Source of the DNA: Onchocerca volvulus
Lineage: Eukaryota; Nematoda; Chromadorea; Rhabditida; Onchocercidae
Length of the DNA: 64,000 bases
Direction of reading: 5' to 3'
Assembly: GCA_000499405.2 (NCBI GenBank)
Contig: HG738137.1
Coordinates: forward strand, 12,770,121-12,834,120
Positions within the stretch are counted from its first letter, which is position 1; each line of letters begins with the position of its first letter. Shown here one piece after another: positions 45,701 to 59,200 of the stretch. Under the pieces are notes generated by a model, which had not been told where the DNA came from, ran no database searches, and saw nothing but the letters and a program-made list of their open reading frames with translations. The translations under genes were made by a program, and so were the position numbers.

Positions 45701-45935
45701 CTTGCGAAAAGATGGCATTTTTATCTTGCGACTTATAGCAGCGAATGCGGGCGATTTAATTACAACTGATATTGTCGCAGGATTATGGAAAAGTTATCTT
45801 GAAGATGAGAAGAAACGTGCGATGTCATCACCATCACCACCACCACCAGCTTTAGCTCAGCCAGAATCACCAATTACATCGAAATTGGATGATGTTGATG
45901 CTGGTGATAGTTTTCATGAACAATTTTTCCGTTAA
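39550..45935 (+). CDS. Innexin (invertebrate gap-junction channel subunit) 2
   Basis: Nine exons join in frame: 39550-39677, 40521-40567, 40860-40970, 42092-42184, 43098-43261, 43768-43943, 44243-44336, 44810-44960 and 45667-45935 (410 residues). Hallmarks in order: [20 protein letters not shown]1, [15 protein letters not shown] with the first loop-1 Cys, [11 protein letters not shown] with the second, [13 protein letters not shown] into TM2, a cytoplasmic loop, TM3, [37 protein letters not shown]4, and a tail with SSPSPPPP. It is closer to the general innexin consensus than its upstream neighbour. Exons 1, 2 and 4 are 128, 47 and 93 nt in both genes, so they are tandem duplicates. The specific orthologue was not resolved. 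Confidence 0.93.
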
Positions 45936-48170
45936 TTAATTAGTCAATTAGTCAATTAATTGGTTAGTAATAGAATTAAAAAAAAAAGACTGTCACACAT
46001 GCATTTTTTCTAGCTTTAATTATTTTTAAATTAAATATGAGCAGAAAAAAGGAATTGATTTTTGGAATTATTAAATTATACGAAATGAATTTATATTTAA
46101 TTGTTCTAATTATGATAAGATATAGAATTGAAATTGTATGTTATGATATCAATCATTTATCACTGCCGTAAAGATAGAACTAAAAGAAAATATGAAATTC
46201 GGTAATTATTTAATTTTTTCGATCTCTTTAGTTTGCAAAAAAAATTTTTCATTTGTCGAAACAGAGATATATTTGAATTTATTCAAAAATTATGATCTAA
46301 TTGCTATTTGATAGAGAATTAAAATTTAATCGATGAATTAGCAGAATTATGAGATGCTGATAGATCAGAAATCAGTAATTAGTAAGTGTTAATTAGCAAA
46401 ATTATAAGATACTGATAAATCAGAAATCCGTAATTAATGAGAGACAATTTTACTGATCCGGAATGAATAATTAATAAAGAGCAATTTTATTGATATTTTG
46501 ATGAAAAAGCAAAATTATAAGATACTAATAAATCAGAAATTGATAATTAATAAATAATCGCTGAATTAGAAATCAGTAGTTTCTCTTTTAGCTATAAATA
46601 AGAATAATAATAAATAGGCCATAAAAAAAAAAAAGTTCTATTTTCTTCCAAGTTCCTCTTATATAAGCAGGGTATTTGGAAGACATTTGTTCTTCACTAA
46701 TTTACCTCTACAATTTTGTCTACTTGTATTGTATGCCTGTCAATAATTAGTAATTACTTTATTTGAAACCAAATTAATTAACAAAATTAGATGATAATTA
46801 ATAAAATTAAACGAATTATGCGTTGAACTGTAATGTAATTTGACGTTCAGAATCATTTGCAAATTATTTCAAGGCTAAATATTGTTGAAAAATACATTCC
46901 AACTTCTTTTACATGAAAGACTTACTTTTAATTAATAATTGATAATGAAGAAAATATCAGGTTCGCGTTAGCACCAGTTTTTTTTTTTCCAAATTTGCAT
47001 ATCTCATTATTGTTTATTATATTGAAATAAGCTTTACATTTTTTCTTTTTTCTTATTTTGTTCCGAAGAATTTTTCTTTTTGTGTTGATAATTTGCGTCT
47101 ATCGTGCATAATGCTGAAGTTCAAAAATAAAAATTTCGTTCGTTGCTTTCTTTATCAACTGACTAAATGTATATGTATCCAAAGATTGTTCAAGAAATTT
47201 CCACCGGGATATTTCATCGTGATACAGGAAAGAAATAAATAACAGTGGAATAGCTTCAGAAAGCACCATTCGAATATATTTATAAAATTCCATTTAATTT
47301 AAAATAAACCATCAAGCAAAATCTTCATAACTTCACGGTTAAGTTAAACATGCTATTCATGATCATCTAAGTGATCTTCATTAAATAGGGCTGATCTCTA
47401 ATTAGTACGAATGATAATATATAAAATGCTAATTAGAGAAGAATGAATTTTATGGTGTTTATTTATATGATTCATAAACAATAGATCGGAATTCATAAAC
47501 TTCCTAGGAAATGTTGGATTTGGTGAACCAGAGTTATGCTCACAATGAGGAATGATCAACGTAATGAGCCAGTGAATTTAACAACTCAGTAAATAACCTT
47601 ATCAAATCAGTTAACAATCCAATCGTAACAACTGACCGAATGACCGTACCTATTAATCCTTAATCCATAAATAGCAAAATAAGTCATAAATATATGAATG
47701 TTAAGTAATTTGAACTTCAAAACATTTCGAAAAATGCAGTTTTCTTTTCTTTGAAAGCTTATAATCCCTTTGTCTTCCGATGAAAATAGGTTTTGTTTGT
47801 TTTCTGTTCGAGTTTTGTGGAAGTATATATTAATTGTAATTTTTAACCATTCTCTTTCATTTTTCTTTCGAGCCCAAAAGGTACATTTAGATATACTGCT
47901 TCAAAAACCACTCAAAGCTTGCCTTCTATATAATCCATTCTTTCCATCGCGTGAATTTTTGAGCGAAAGAAATTCCTATTCGCATGTGATTCATCGAATT
48001 AAATTAGGGATGGAAAATTGAATTTGATTTTGAACGAAATACAAAATTTAGAATGACAGAATGACTATAAAAAAAAGAAAAAAAGTGGAAAGAAAAGAAA
48101 AAAAGGCAACAATATTTCAAATACGAAGTTAAGAAAAATAAAGAATTGGAAATCGTGCAAGTTTCATGTA
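45936..48170. other. Intergenic between convergent innexin 2 and sld-2
   Basis: It contains both 3' ends and a repeat at 46330-46580. Two open frames look mildly protein-like but lack family or splice support: 47293-47099 (minus) and about 47881-48021 (plus, after an AAAAG|GTACAT boundary). I see no confident gene. Confidence 0.45.
46330..46580. repeat. Diverged tandem repeat with agcaaaattataagatac core
   Basis: At least three copies of agcaaaattataagatactg followed by ataaatcagaaatc and gtaattaa occur near 46340, 46397 and 46508. Confidence 0.65.
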
Positions 48171-51075
48171 TCACCGCTTGTTATGAGTTTTTCGCCATTT
48201 TCTGAAATTTTTCTTCGCTAATGATGTACCATGTACATAACATTTTTTCATCTTCAAACGTCGGTAATTTTCATTTTTTCTTCTAACTTTTCTCTTCAAA
48301 CACTCTTTTTCATCTCGAAATGGCTGTTGCTCTTTTTCGGCACATGCGTTGTTTGGTTCTTGCGAACTTTCATCCGGATTTTTTTTACTTTCCTCTTCAT
48401 TGACAGCTTCAGATGAACTATGTAAACCGGCATTTTCCTGAAAAGAATAAGGAATGAGAATTCGTATTTTCTTAAATATACAGAACAAGATCGTGTACAA
48501 ATAATATAATGTCAACATCATTATTAATTATGTAAGAAGTATTTCATAGTTTAGTTAATAAGAAATGAAAATTACCTTTTCATTTTCAAAATCACTAATT
48601 GAGCCTAACAGACTGCTTAAGCGACGACAAATGATTGGTTGTGATAATAAAAATGGCTTTTGTGGCGATAATAGAATTTCATTACATGACGAAGGATGCT
48701 TCCGTGGAGAACGACGTAATATTTGCTCATCAGGTTGAACTTTATATGCAAAAAAGAAAGAAACATTACAAACTAGTAAAATCCATTCGTATTTATCCTT
48801 TAGAAAAATTAAAAGAAAAAGCTGAAATATGAAGCAAAAAAAAAAAAAAAAAATGCCATAACAAAATACTATTGTAAAAAAAAAGAATTGCTTTTAACTG
48901 TATTGGCAATTTATACTATGAATTGATAAAATATTATAAGATGCAAAGCTTTATCTTATATTTCAATAAGCAAAAATGAATCATATTTTAGGAAACAGAA
49001 AAATACTTTTGCTTCGCATTCAAATAAAAGATAGAATGTGAGGAATAAAATTCCTTATTCTTGCATTAGTTAAAAAGCAAATCACGCAAAAATTAAATTA
49101 ACTAATAAATAACAACAAATAAAACTTACACTGAGCGGTATTTGCAGGAAATTCACTTTCCGGTATTATAAAACTAGCCGGCTGCTGGAAAAAAATATTT
49201 TTTTTCGCTTAGATCCATTTCCAAAAATGAATAATTTCATTTGAATAAAATTTTGCAAATAATGTCCAATTTGATTTGCCAAAAAAAGTTACCCTCTCTA
49301 CATCTCGAAAAATATCCGATTCTAATACATTGGTTAAGCTTCGACGTGCTACTGATTTGGAAGGAGAAATAAATTTCTTGGGTGTTGTCGGACGGACCAG
49401 TGATGATGTAGGGTGTTTCCGAGGCGACCGCCTTAGTGACGGTGAATCTTCTAAAATACACAATAAAAACATTGAAAAAAGATATAATAGAATATAGGGG
49501 TAATCATATCAATGTTTATTAAAACTTTGGTAATGCAACTCTCAATTTTCTCAAAATCACTTACTTATTCGAGACCACTTCATGGCCAAACTAAGATTTC
49601 GGAGTTTTAACTAGCTTTGAAATTCTTATTTATTCATTATTCAAGCATCTTTTAACAATTTTTCAATTCACTGTCGAACTTTTTCATTTTTAAAGAACAA
49701 AAATCTTCCCATTCCATTGATTTCATATTATTAAATGTAAAATAATTTACCAATTTGAAGTGGCGTTTTGCTCCCTGAAGCAGTTATTACATCAACGCGA
49801 TGTTTCTTCAAAACTGGCTGCAAATCTTTCCTCAGATTCGAAAAATTCAAATATTGCTAATTTTAGTGTAATTTTTAGGAAGAGAAATTACGAGAAAACT
49901 TCAACAGAAATTCTTCCATAACAACAAACAAATTCAAAAAAGTCAAAAAAGAAAAAATCTTGAATTTACTTAAAAACTTGACCTAATTTCAAGAACAGTT
50001 TTCTTTCCTTTTTGTTTGAAAATATTTTTGCTATTCCATTAACCCAGTTTATTTCGTTATTTTCTAAGATAATTCAATATCCTTTTCATCAATAAACAGT
50101 AGAGATTTCACTTCATCTAGGGCAATGTATCTAATGTCTACTAGCTTCATATTCTTCCTATTCTGATGTATCTCGACTAACAGATGAGTTCAAACATATA
50201 TTGGTTTGCTATAATTTGAAAAATGCACCGGAAATCATTACCAACTCTAATTTGCCTCGTGATCTGACTAATGTCTTGGATAAAATCTCGACTACTCATA
50301 CAGTAGGATGTCAAAGACATGAGATTCAGCTAATAATCATAAGCAACTAATTTCGTAGTTTATGTTTAAGCGATCATAGTCATTCTGTTGAGTGGTGGAC
50401 AATGGTGAATGGGTCGGATACTTTATAGGTGAGAGGAATTTAGACTGATAATTTAACAACGAATTGATTCATATGATCGGAACAAATTTTAAATAAATTT
50501 AAATCAAAAATTTGAAATCCATTACTAGTGTAAACATAACAGTATTGAGTAAATTATAATACCTCAGGAAGGCAATCTCTTTCATCGAATGACCTTTTGA
50601 GTTTCACTTTTGGCAATGATTTCGGAATTATTTTTTTCGGTGGGTGCAACTTGAAATATTCTTCTAAAAGACAAACCATTTTTCAAAAATGAAAGGAAAA
50701 ATCAATCAAAGATGCCTGCTAACTTTTTTAATATTTGATTCTAAATCAAAATGTTTGAATATTTTCATCTGTTTTTGTGATAAGCATTCAAAAACGATTT
50801 ATGTTTTTAATAAATTCGAAATTATCAAAAATTATTTTTGCCATTTGAAATTTTAGGATTACTTACTTCGTTATATCTACGACTAAGCTGAAAATGTCAA
50901 AAATAATTTAGGACGAAAAGTTTTAATAGAGGGAAAAGCAAAATGATATTTCACAACTGCAGAAAACGATACCTTTGATGTGTGATGGAGCAATTAATTC
51001 AATATCTTCTTTCGTTGGTGAATGTTCATTGAGCTGTTTGAAAATTTGCAACCAACGTTGATAACGCTCCACCAT
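48171..51075 (-). CDS. sld-2: SLD-2: replication-initiation factor (Sld2 / RECQL4 N-terminal-like)
   Basis: Seven minus-strand exons join in frame: 51075-50973, 50663-50563, 49817-49751, 49450-49293, 49184-49130, 48739-48576 and 48437-48171 (304 residues). The N-terminus RWLQIFKQLNEHSPTKEDIE through YFKLHPPKK fits the Sld2 / RECQL4 N-terminal signature (W-x3-F ... P-S/T-x2-D-I ... Y). Sld2 is phosphorylated by CDK and then binds Dpb11/MUS-101 to fire replication origins. Here full CDK sites (S/T-P-x-K/R) appear at S19, T113, S119, S172 and S186, plus S99 in the repeated block LRRSPRKHP (S99 and S172). The C-terminus is acidic, then strongly basic. No helicase domain follows, so this is the stand-alone form as in yeast and C. 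elegans. The start follows an acceptor-like TTCCAG 26 nt upstream; a longer in-frame start at 51186 is possible. The exon 6 acceptor is an unusual AAG. Confidence 0.8.
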
Positions 51076-53224
51076 TTTCAAAAATTTCAGCTTTTTTTTT
51101 TCTGGAATTATTAAATTAATTTTAGCTTTTTTCGAAAGAAGTCTGCATGCCTTCTTTAACTTCAAGAAAAATTTGATAAAAAGCAATCATTGAGTGTTTA
51201 AATATTATTTTTAATCAATAAAAGAACGAGTAGAATAAGGAAATCCATAAGATTAATTCTCAAAAAAAAAAAAAATCTAAATATTTATGTCTTGCCGGAT
51301 AAACCCCGATATTTTCCGGAAATGTTTGAACTTTTGCTCTGAATTTTCCTAGACATGTATTTATATTTCTTGTGCACCACTCTTTACAAAGTTAATTTTG
51401 CTTCAAAAAAAATATTATTAAAATGAAATAAAAAAATAGAAAAAATTATAAAAATAGTGGCATCGTTTTACTATAACTGTTACTTTATAAAAATATTACG
51501 AAGAAGTTCCAATCTTCTGCAACTTTTGTAATAATATTGATCTTTTGCAATTTAAGCAAATTAAATTTAAAAAATGCTAAATTTCAAGCCTGTTCAAGAT
51601 GAATCGTTAATTCGTTAATGACAGAACTTTGATTGATTAAAAAATAACAATAATAGTAATAAATTTCAAATCTAAAAGCATATCACCATTCTAATTTGTA
51701 TCATTTGGGCAAGAAATTTTTTATCAGCCTAAAAATGATGGAAAGGCGGGAATTTTTCCCACAGCATTCGAAATAAGCTGTCAAAAAAAATAATTAAATA
51801 ATCCATAAGGTGGGTGAAAATTATCAAAATTATTAAGGGAATATTTCTGGTTTTATAAAAAAAAAAAATAAATAGATCAAAAAACCAGCCATCCCTTTTA
51901 CTTCTACGCCAGAAATATCTCAACATTTTTTCAAAGAAGAAAATTCAACAAATTTTTAAATTTACCGCGAGGTTTTTATGAAAACTTTTCCTTCCCTTTG
52001 TGTGAAACAGTTCGAAGCATTTCATGATCATGCAATTAAAATGCAATTTGTTGGTTTTGTTTATTTTGTTTCGTTTTTTCCAATATCATTTGTTTGGTAT
52101 TAGAATTTTTTTGAGATTTTTGAAATTTGTATTTGTTTATTAAATTTTAAGTTTTTCAAATTCTCGACAATAAATTACTATTTCACAAAAGGAGAATGGA
52201 TTATTATGCTATTAAGTTTATGTTCATTTCTTTTTTTTTTTTTTTTTTTGGTGCTACTCATGAAAATGTTTGTTAGCATTGGGAATATTTAATGAAAGGA
52301 AGTTTTTCGAAATTCTGGAAATTTACATTTATATGTCAGATTTTAAGTTTTCCAAGTTTCAAGTAATAAATTATTTATTATGTAAAGACGAAATTGATTG
52401 TTGTAAATTTTGTATTTGTCATTTTTTTTTTTTTTTTTTTTGGTATTATTTATGAAAGTATTTGTTAGCACTGAAAATGTATAACAAAAAAATTGGAATT
52501 TTTGAAGTTGACTTTTGTGTATTAAATTTTTGGATTCCAGGTTTTTAGTAATTAATTGATATTTTGTGAAAGAAAAATTAATTATTGATAGTGATTTTGT
52601 GTTTACTGATATTTGCTTATAAATATTTGTATGATTAATTAGGCATTATCTGTGAAAATATTTGTTAGCATTGGAAATATTTAATGAAAAAAAAAAATGT
52701 TTTTGAGATTTTTAAAACTTATATTTATATATCAAATTATGAATTTTCTAAATTTTTGGCAATAAATTATTATTTTGCGAAAATGAAACTAATTATTATG
52801 GTATAATTTTGCATTTATTAACATTGCTAATAAATAATTAAATTTAATAATCACTGAATGATTTAGCAGTAATGATTCATCAAAAATTGATTGATTACGT
52901 GATAATAAAACGACGGATGTAGTAGCCAATAAGAATATGCAAAAATTTGTGTTTTTATTTGAAATTTTTTTTTTATAATTTTATTTTTAATGGCAATCAT
53001 TACGAAAAGTCTTGTTTATTCTATTTCAAATGTAATGTAATTCTTACCCCCATATAAAGTATTATTATTTACGTATTTTTATGTTATAAAGAAATAATAT
53101 AGAGTAAGTTGCAAGTTATGATGATTTGAAATTCAATATAAATTTTAAAAATGTTGTTTGCTTTCAGACAAACTTTTTACGATTAACATGACTATAAGTA
53201 CTTAGTTACAAGGCTGGATTTCTG
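51076..53224. other. Divergent promoter region of sld-2 and rme-8
   Basis: It contains the presumed promoters of both genes and the repeat of about 190 bp. TTTCAG at 53162-53167 may be the rme-8 leader acceptor; a five-codon upstream frame starts at about 53188 and ends before the main ATG. No other gene seen. Confidence 0.45.
52070..52830. repeat. Tandem repeat, unit about 190-200 bp, about four copies
   Basis: The landmark tttgttagcattggaaatat recurs near 52269, 52460 and 52660, and the landmark aattttaagttttccaaatt then aataaattattattttgc recurs in each unit, including an earlier one from about 52100. Poly-T runs occupy the same place in several units. Divergence is moderate to high. Confidence 0.7.
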
Positions 53225-56200
53225 ATGGCATCATTTTCTGCTGATAATCGTGATATTGTTTGCTATTTGGTAACAAAACATTCTTGGAAGGGAAAGTTAG
53301 TATCAGTGTTTATAATTTTTTTCTGGAAAAAATGTGGAATGTTCAAGTTTTGAGATTTCTGTTCCTTTTCTTTTTTTGTACTTGTTAAAAGTTTCAAGAA
53401 ATATAAAAAATATTAGATGTGTGATTTATTTGAAATATATGTAATTAAAATTGGCAATATTTTTACATAATGTTTCATTCATATTTTTTCTTATATTTTC
53501 ATGTTATTTACAGGTACAAAAGGATATTTTCAATCGGTACACTAGCAGTTACAACTTATAATCCATCTACGCTTGAAATAACAAATCAGGTTCTTTTTTT
53601 TTTTTTTTTTTTTGAATCCTGGGTGTTTTAAATGTTTAAGCACAGTGAAAATACTGAAACTGAATAAACCTAGGTAATGTGAGAATATAAAAAGAAAGAA
53701 AAATTCAACTACATAAAAATTTACGTTTATGGGCTAACACTAAGTTAATAGCTATATTATGTCAAGTGTTATGTTAATGATATTTTTATAAGTTAACCTG
53801 TTTGTTACACAGTATAATTCTGATTCTATTAGAGGAATTAATATTTTTTTCTCATTTTGACTTTTAGTGGTTATACGAGGATTTTATAACAATCAAGCCA
53901 TTACCACGTTCACTCCAAGGTCAGGATGAATTTGTCATTCATATTCGTTCCAAACGAAAAAATGATACGATGCGATTCTCGTCGGAATATACGCAGGAAA
54001 TTTTGTCAGAAGCTCTTCATCATATTCCTAAATTTTCCGATTCTCAACCTGAATCACAAGTGAAGTTTTTTAAATTTCATAAAAACCATGAGATTAAGGT
54101 TTTGAACCAGCTGTATTTAATCTTGATTTTAATTTTTAATGTTTTCAGTTAATATAATCTCAAGTACTTTAACTGATTAATTGACAATTTATTTTGATCT
54201 CTTTTCCTGTTCTTAACTGTACAAAGCCATTTAAAAATTATTATAAAATAATACATAATATTATTTTAAATAGCTAATTTTAGGATTTTACTGGCTATAA
54301 ACATGACTGGTCCGATCGCCGTATACCGATTCTACTTCGAACCACAAGTTACTCACTGCAAAGGCTAAATAGTAATGGTGAAGTAATTGCATCGTATGCA
54401 TATTGGCGCATGAAATCCATCGTTATGGTGAGTAGTTGTGAAATTTATTGATTTCAAAATTCGTTTTCTTTTTTTTTCTTTTTTTTTTTTTTGTGCAGAA
54501 ATTCAAGTAATATACGTAAATCTTATTCGTATTTAGTTTCTATTTATTATTGTAAATGTTTTTCCCATTGTAAATAAAAGTTCTTCTGATTTCGAGAAAA
54601 TTTCAGGATTTTTTTTTTAGATGCATGAATATCAAAATGGATTTGTTATAGAAATGGATGAACAGCGCCGTCGAGTTTGTTTTGTTTTTCTTTTATGGGT
54701 CTTCTATTTAAATCTCTATAAATATTAAAACTTTTTATTATATTTAAAACTCATAATTTAATAGAAGGTGTGATTTTTCAAGTTATTAATTCGAACTTGA
54801 CTTGCTTAATGTGCACTACTTTTTAACACAAGTTTCTTTTTTTTTTCTTTTTTCTTTTCTTTTTTTTTAGAAACCAAAAAAGAATCGGAAAAAATTTTTT
54901 CGGAATGTTGAGATGGAACTATAATAAGATGCCTTATTCGTCAATTCAACTGATGATTTTTTTTTTTCCATTCTTGCAGCACTTGTTTGTGTGTGAACTG
55001 TTTGATAATCTCATCTCAGTGATGCGACAAATGGCAGCAAATTATTTGGGGATTTCAATACCGGTCGCGAAAGAAGCGATCACTTTTGAACAATTTATGC
55101 TAACACGTTTGGGTTTGTGTAGGTCAGTTTGTTTGTCACTGAGCAATTTTTAATTATTTTTATGAATAAATGGTCCAAATTGCAATAATGATTACTGTAA
55201 CACATATATTGTATGGTTTCCAGCTACACATATATAGGCATAAAATCTCAGAAAATTCTTTTCTGCCCCTTTTCTGAGAATCTCAATTCTTCTGAGGAAA
55301 AAAGAGGGTAGAGGCAAGTAGATGGATTTAATTATAGATTATTTCTTTATTTTTTTTAGGTTGCAAAATGTTTTTAAATGTACCTTTACCTTTTAGGATA
55401 ATTTTTGATCACCAATTGTTCGAAGTTCATCTCGAGTTTTACAATTTTTGTAAAAATTGAGTTAATCAAAATTTTCTGATCATTATTGACCATTATTTCT
55501 AGCTAAGTTGTTCAATTTTCAGTCGTGATGAGCAGTTAACTTCATATACTGAATTCAAAGTTCAGAAGTTTGCATCGCGACAATTTCCTTCAGTAAAGCG
55601 ATTACTGTGCTTGAGTAGCACATGTATTATTGAACGAGATCCGGCAACTTATGCAGCCATTTGTGCACGACCATTAAAGACGGTTCGTTTAGTTTTCTTA
55701 TGATTTGAGGCATTTGGAAAAGTGGAATGAAGTTATTTTAGTATGCATCGAAAATTTTTCGATGAAATAGATGAGTTCATTATTCGTTTTACTCTTTCTA
55801 ATAATGGATCGTTCCTTTTAAGTCTTCTGTAGTCTAATTTTTTGATTTATTTCTGTTTATTTTTGTCCCTTTTCGTTAATTTTTTTTAGTTTGGAATCTC
55901 AAAATTCATTAGAAAATAAGTAAAAATTTTCATATCAATGAAGAGATTATGAAACATGAGTCTTTTTTTTTTTTTGAACACTTATCCATTTACTGTACCT
56001 TTTTTCTAGTGCTAGATGCTTCGTATCCCAAATTTAAATTCAAAATTCGAAAAACTCAAAATCGATTCTATATATATATATATATATAGATATATAGGGG
56101 TCTCGAAAGAGGCGGAAAAAATCAAGTTTGTCAATCTTTCCCAGTGAATCCGAATCCTTTTTGGGCTGGAGTAATTTGGATCTACTAGACCTAGCCAATC

Positions 56201-59200
56201 AGTAGATGTCTATATCTTCTAGCTTTCTTCCATTATTTATACAAGTTTTATGTCTTTTTGTTGATGATTATTTCTTATTGCGTAGCGCTAAAATGATACG
56301 AAAAGTTGTTTATGTAAAATGATGAATTTTGTTTCTGAAGCCTGCCGGTTTTTTTTGTTATTCTCATCCTTCCGTTCAAAATTATTTTTGTTCTCGTAAG
56401 CATGAAAATGTGAAAAAAATCTCATAATAGTAAGCCATAGGCGATTTTCTCTATTCTAAACAACGAATATATTATTAAATCATATTAGTAAGTGGTTTAT
56501 TCTTTCAAAAGGATTCTTCGACAAAATAGTTATTATACTTTCTCTTTTTTGTAATTATTAAATAGATTCGAACTAGGATTTTCTGCTTGTAGATTCACGC
56601 TTTCTATCGAACAGTAAATGATATCGTTAATTAAGTCGGATTTCTTATAAGTTTTGTTTTTAATTAAATTCAAAATATATTTATTTTTCACTTTTAGATC
56701 ACCTTCATGGTTCGTGATGAAGAAAATCCGCAAAGTTTTACGATTCAATATGATGAAGGTGATACGCGATCATACACATCTCCTGAGCGGTATAATTTTT
56801 TTTTTTAAAATCACTCCGAATTTCCGTACTCTTAGATTTTAAGAAATGTTAAATAAGTCCAAATTTGGAATTACAACGTAATTATTTCGATCGTTTGATG
56901 AATGACATTTATCATTTATTTTCAGTCTTCTAGTTAATTTAAATTTCCAATTTTACCTCATTCTTTCCAGGGATTTAATCCTGACATCACTTATTGATGG
57001 ATCACGAGCTTCCGGAAATCAGTGTTTATTTGTTACTTGTAGCAAATATGATCGTTCTTTACGAATTATACCATACAAATGTTTGTTAGATGAAGATACG
57101 GAATCACAGTGCATGAGACATATTATTTCAGTGCCACGTATGTGCTCATCTTTGCTCTTCAGTTTTCAAAAAACTACAATAATTTTTTAAATTTATTATA
57201 GACTTTTCGAGAACAAAAAAATTGAAAGGATGAAGAGCTTACATCTTATTAAATTTCAAGATATATTAATTGTCACTACTTTGCTAACCGATAAAATTAT
57301 AAGTGGTTTTTAATAAAATTAATGAGTGTTGGTTAGCTTTAGCACTCCAAAATTTAAAGTTTTGAAAGAACCTTTGGAATTATTTCAATTTTTTTAGCTG
57401 GTCTGAAACGATATGATTTGATTCGCCGTTTCAATGCCAATATACCATACGATGGACTTACCTATACAGTCTCACAGGAGGTTCATTTTCTTTTATTATC
57501 ATTGAGAAATATATAATAAGCATTTTTTGTATCTTTTCTCAATTGCACCACTGTTTTACAGGGATTTTTCACTGAAAATAAAGCAAAAACGATTGTTAGT
57601 TGCTTAGAATCTGTACTAGCGGAAAATTTTGGTAATGAAATTAATAAATGCGAAGCACAGTTGCAATGCTTACATCGTTTATTTGCATCGAAGAGTGGTT
57701 TCCAAGCATTTACTGCAGTGCCAGGGTAATGATTATAATTAATTATTTCTTGATTCGGATAAATTTTTCCCATTAGAGTTTTAAAATATTCATTAATTGA
57801 ATTCTCAGCCATTGAAACATATAAATGCTGCTTCATTTCAAACTTGCAATTCGCCTGCACTAGAAGATTGAACAAGAGAAAAAAAAAACTTCTAGCTAAG
57901 CTGTTTCGGAAGCAATTGTTAACGATGAATTAAATAGAAATAAACAAAAAAATTTTACGCACGCATTTATTTCAAATTGAAGTTACCGTTTTGAATGAAT
58001 TTGCAGCATGAACTTCGATCCGAAGTTAGCGTGTTAATTCAGAACTAAAGCATTACTAACTTCTGGACCGAAACTTACATAAGCTTCATTTGTGCCGAAA
58101 ATGTTATTTATAGATTGTGTGTTAACGCTGAATTATATATCCTTTTAGGGTATTTAATTTGTATTTGAAATAGATTTCAGTGAATGTTTTGCGTTTGTTG
58201 TTTTGATCAATTAACTTCAACCACATTTTTTCTGTTTTTTTGCAGAGTTCGTGAAAAATTGGGTGATTTGGTAGTCCACATGCTAAATATATCTAACGAA
58301 TGTATCGATTATGCAACCGTTGAAATGCTGTGTTCATTAATGCAACCGATGCATTCGAATTACGAATTGAAATTGGAACAGCTCAATAAGCAATCCCTGC
58401 TTTCAAATCCACAATTCGTGGAACATTTGTTGGATTTGGTTGTTAAACATACGGTGAAAAAATTCTACAAATTTTAATTTTTTTTTTTTTAAAGTCCTAA
58501 AAGTTTCCCCGAAAAATTTTTTTTCATATCAAAAAACGGAATTAAACATTTCCAAGCGAATTTTTATTAATTTTGGTTATGAAACCTTTATTTCGGTATA
58601 TAAGATAAGTGTCGAAAATTATGAAAACTTTATTGGATGTCTTACTGCATACGAATATGGTTACCATAATCGAATTTTTGAGCAGTTTTCGTTTACTATT
58701 TGGATTTCATTTACATCATATTTGTTGTGAAATTTTATTAAATTTCAACATTTCAGTAGTTTTCTTTGGTTTTTTAAATTTTAAACTGAGTGAGTCTTAG
58801 AATTTAAAATTTAAATTTAAATTTTTTTGAAGCCATGTATGACCATTTATTTTCAGAATTCCAATACTTTTAGGAGCAAAAAACAGGCGCGCTTGTTATT
58901 GCTAGCATGCTTGATTTTCTGACTTATGCTTTATGTGCTCCATATAGTGAAACAACACTAGGTACTATATTTGATTTATTGCTCGAAATGGTTGCCGAAC
59001 GTGGATCAAGTTTTTATCGTCTTTTTCAATATCCGTCAATGACAATTGTTAAGGGTTAGTTTCATAAAAATAGATGGTAATTTGAGATTAATTTTTAAAT
59101 TTCTGCCAGATTTGGTATTAATTATTTAGGGAATTTGATGCAGATGTGATTTTCAAAGTATTTCAGTTCCTTTCTCGAATTTCTCTATCTTTAATTATTT

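Noticed and set aside
47770..48021. Plus-strand frame ending VIHRIKLGMEN
   Set aside because: Somewhat protein-like, but no family recognised, no start context, and no partner exon nearby.
49276..49497. Plus-strand frame opposite sld-2 exon 4
   Set aside because: Shadow of the sld-2 coding exon, which has matching phases on both sides.
50867..50887. 21-nt microexon on the minus strand with TTTTCAG acceptor and GTAAGT donor between sld-2 exons 1 and 2
   Set aside because: In the phase required it contains stop codons. Skipping it gives an unbroken frame.
54871..54918. Possible rme-8 exon after a good acceptor, reading [14 protein letters not shown]
   Set aside because: It hits a stop after 17 codons and has no donor. 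Joining exon 5 (ends 54674) directly to 54980 keeps phase and matches the family.
57483..57875. 130-codon minus-strand frame opposite rme-8 exon 11
   Set aside because: Antisense shadow of an rme-8 exon and its following intron.
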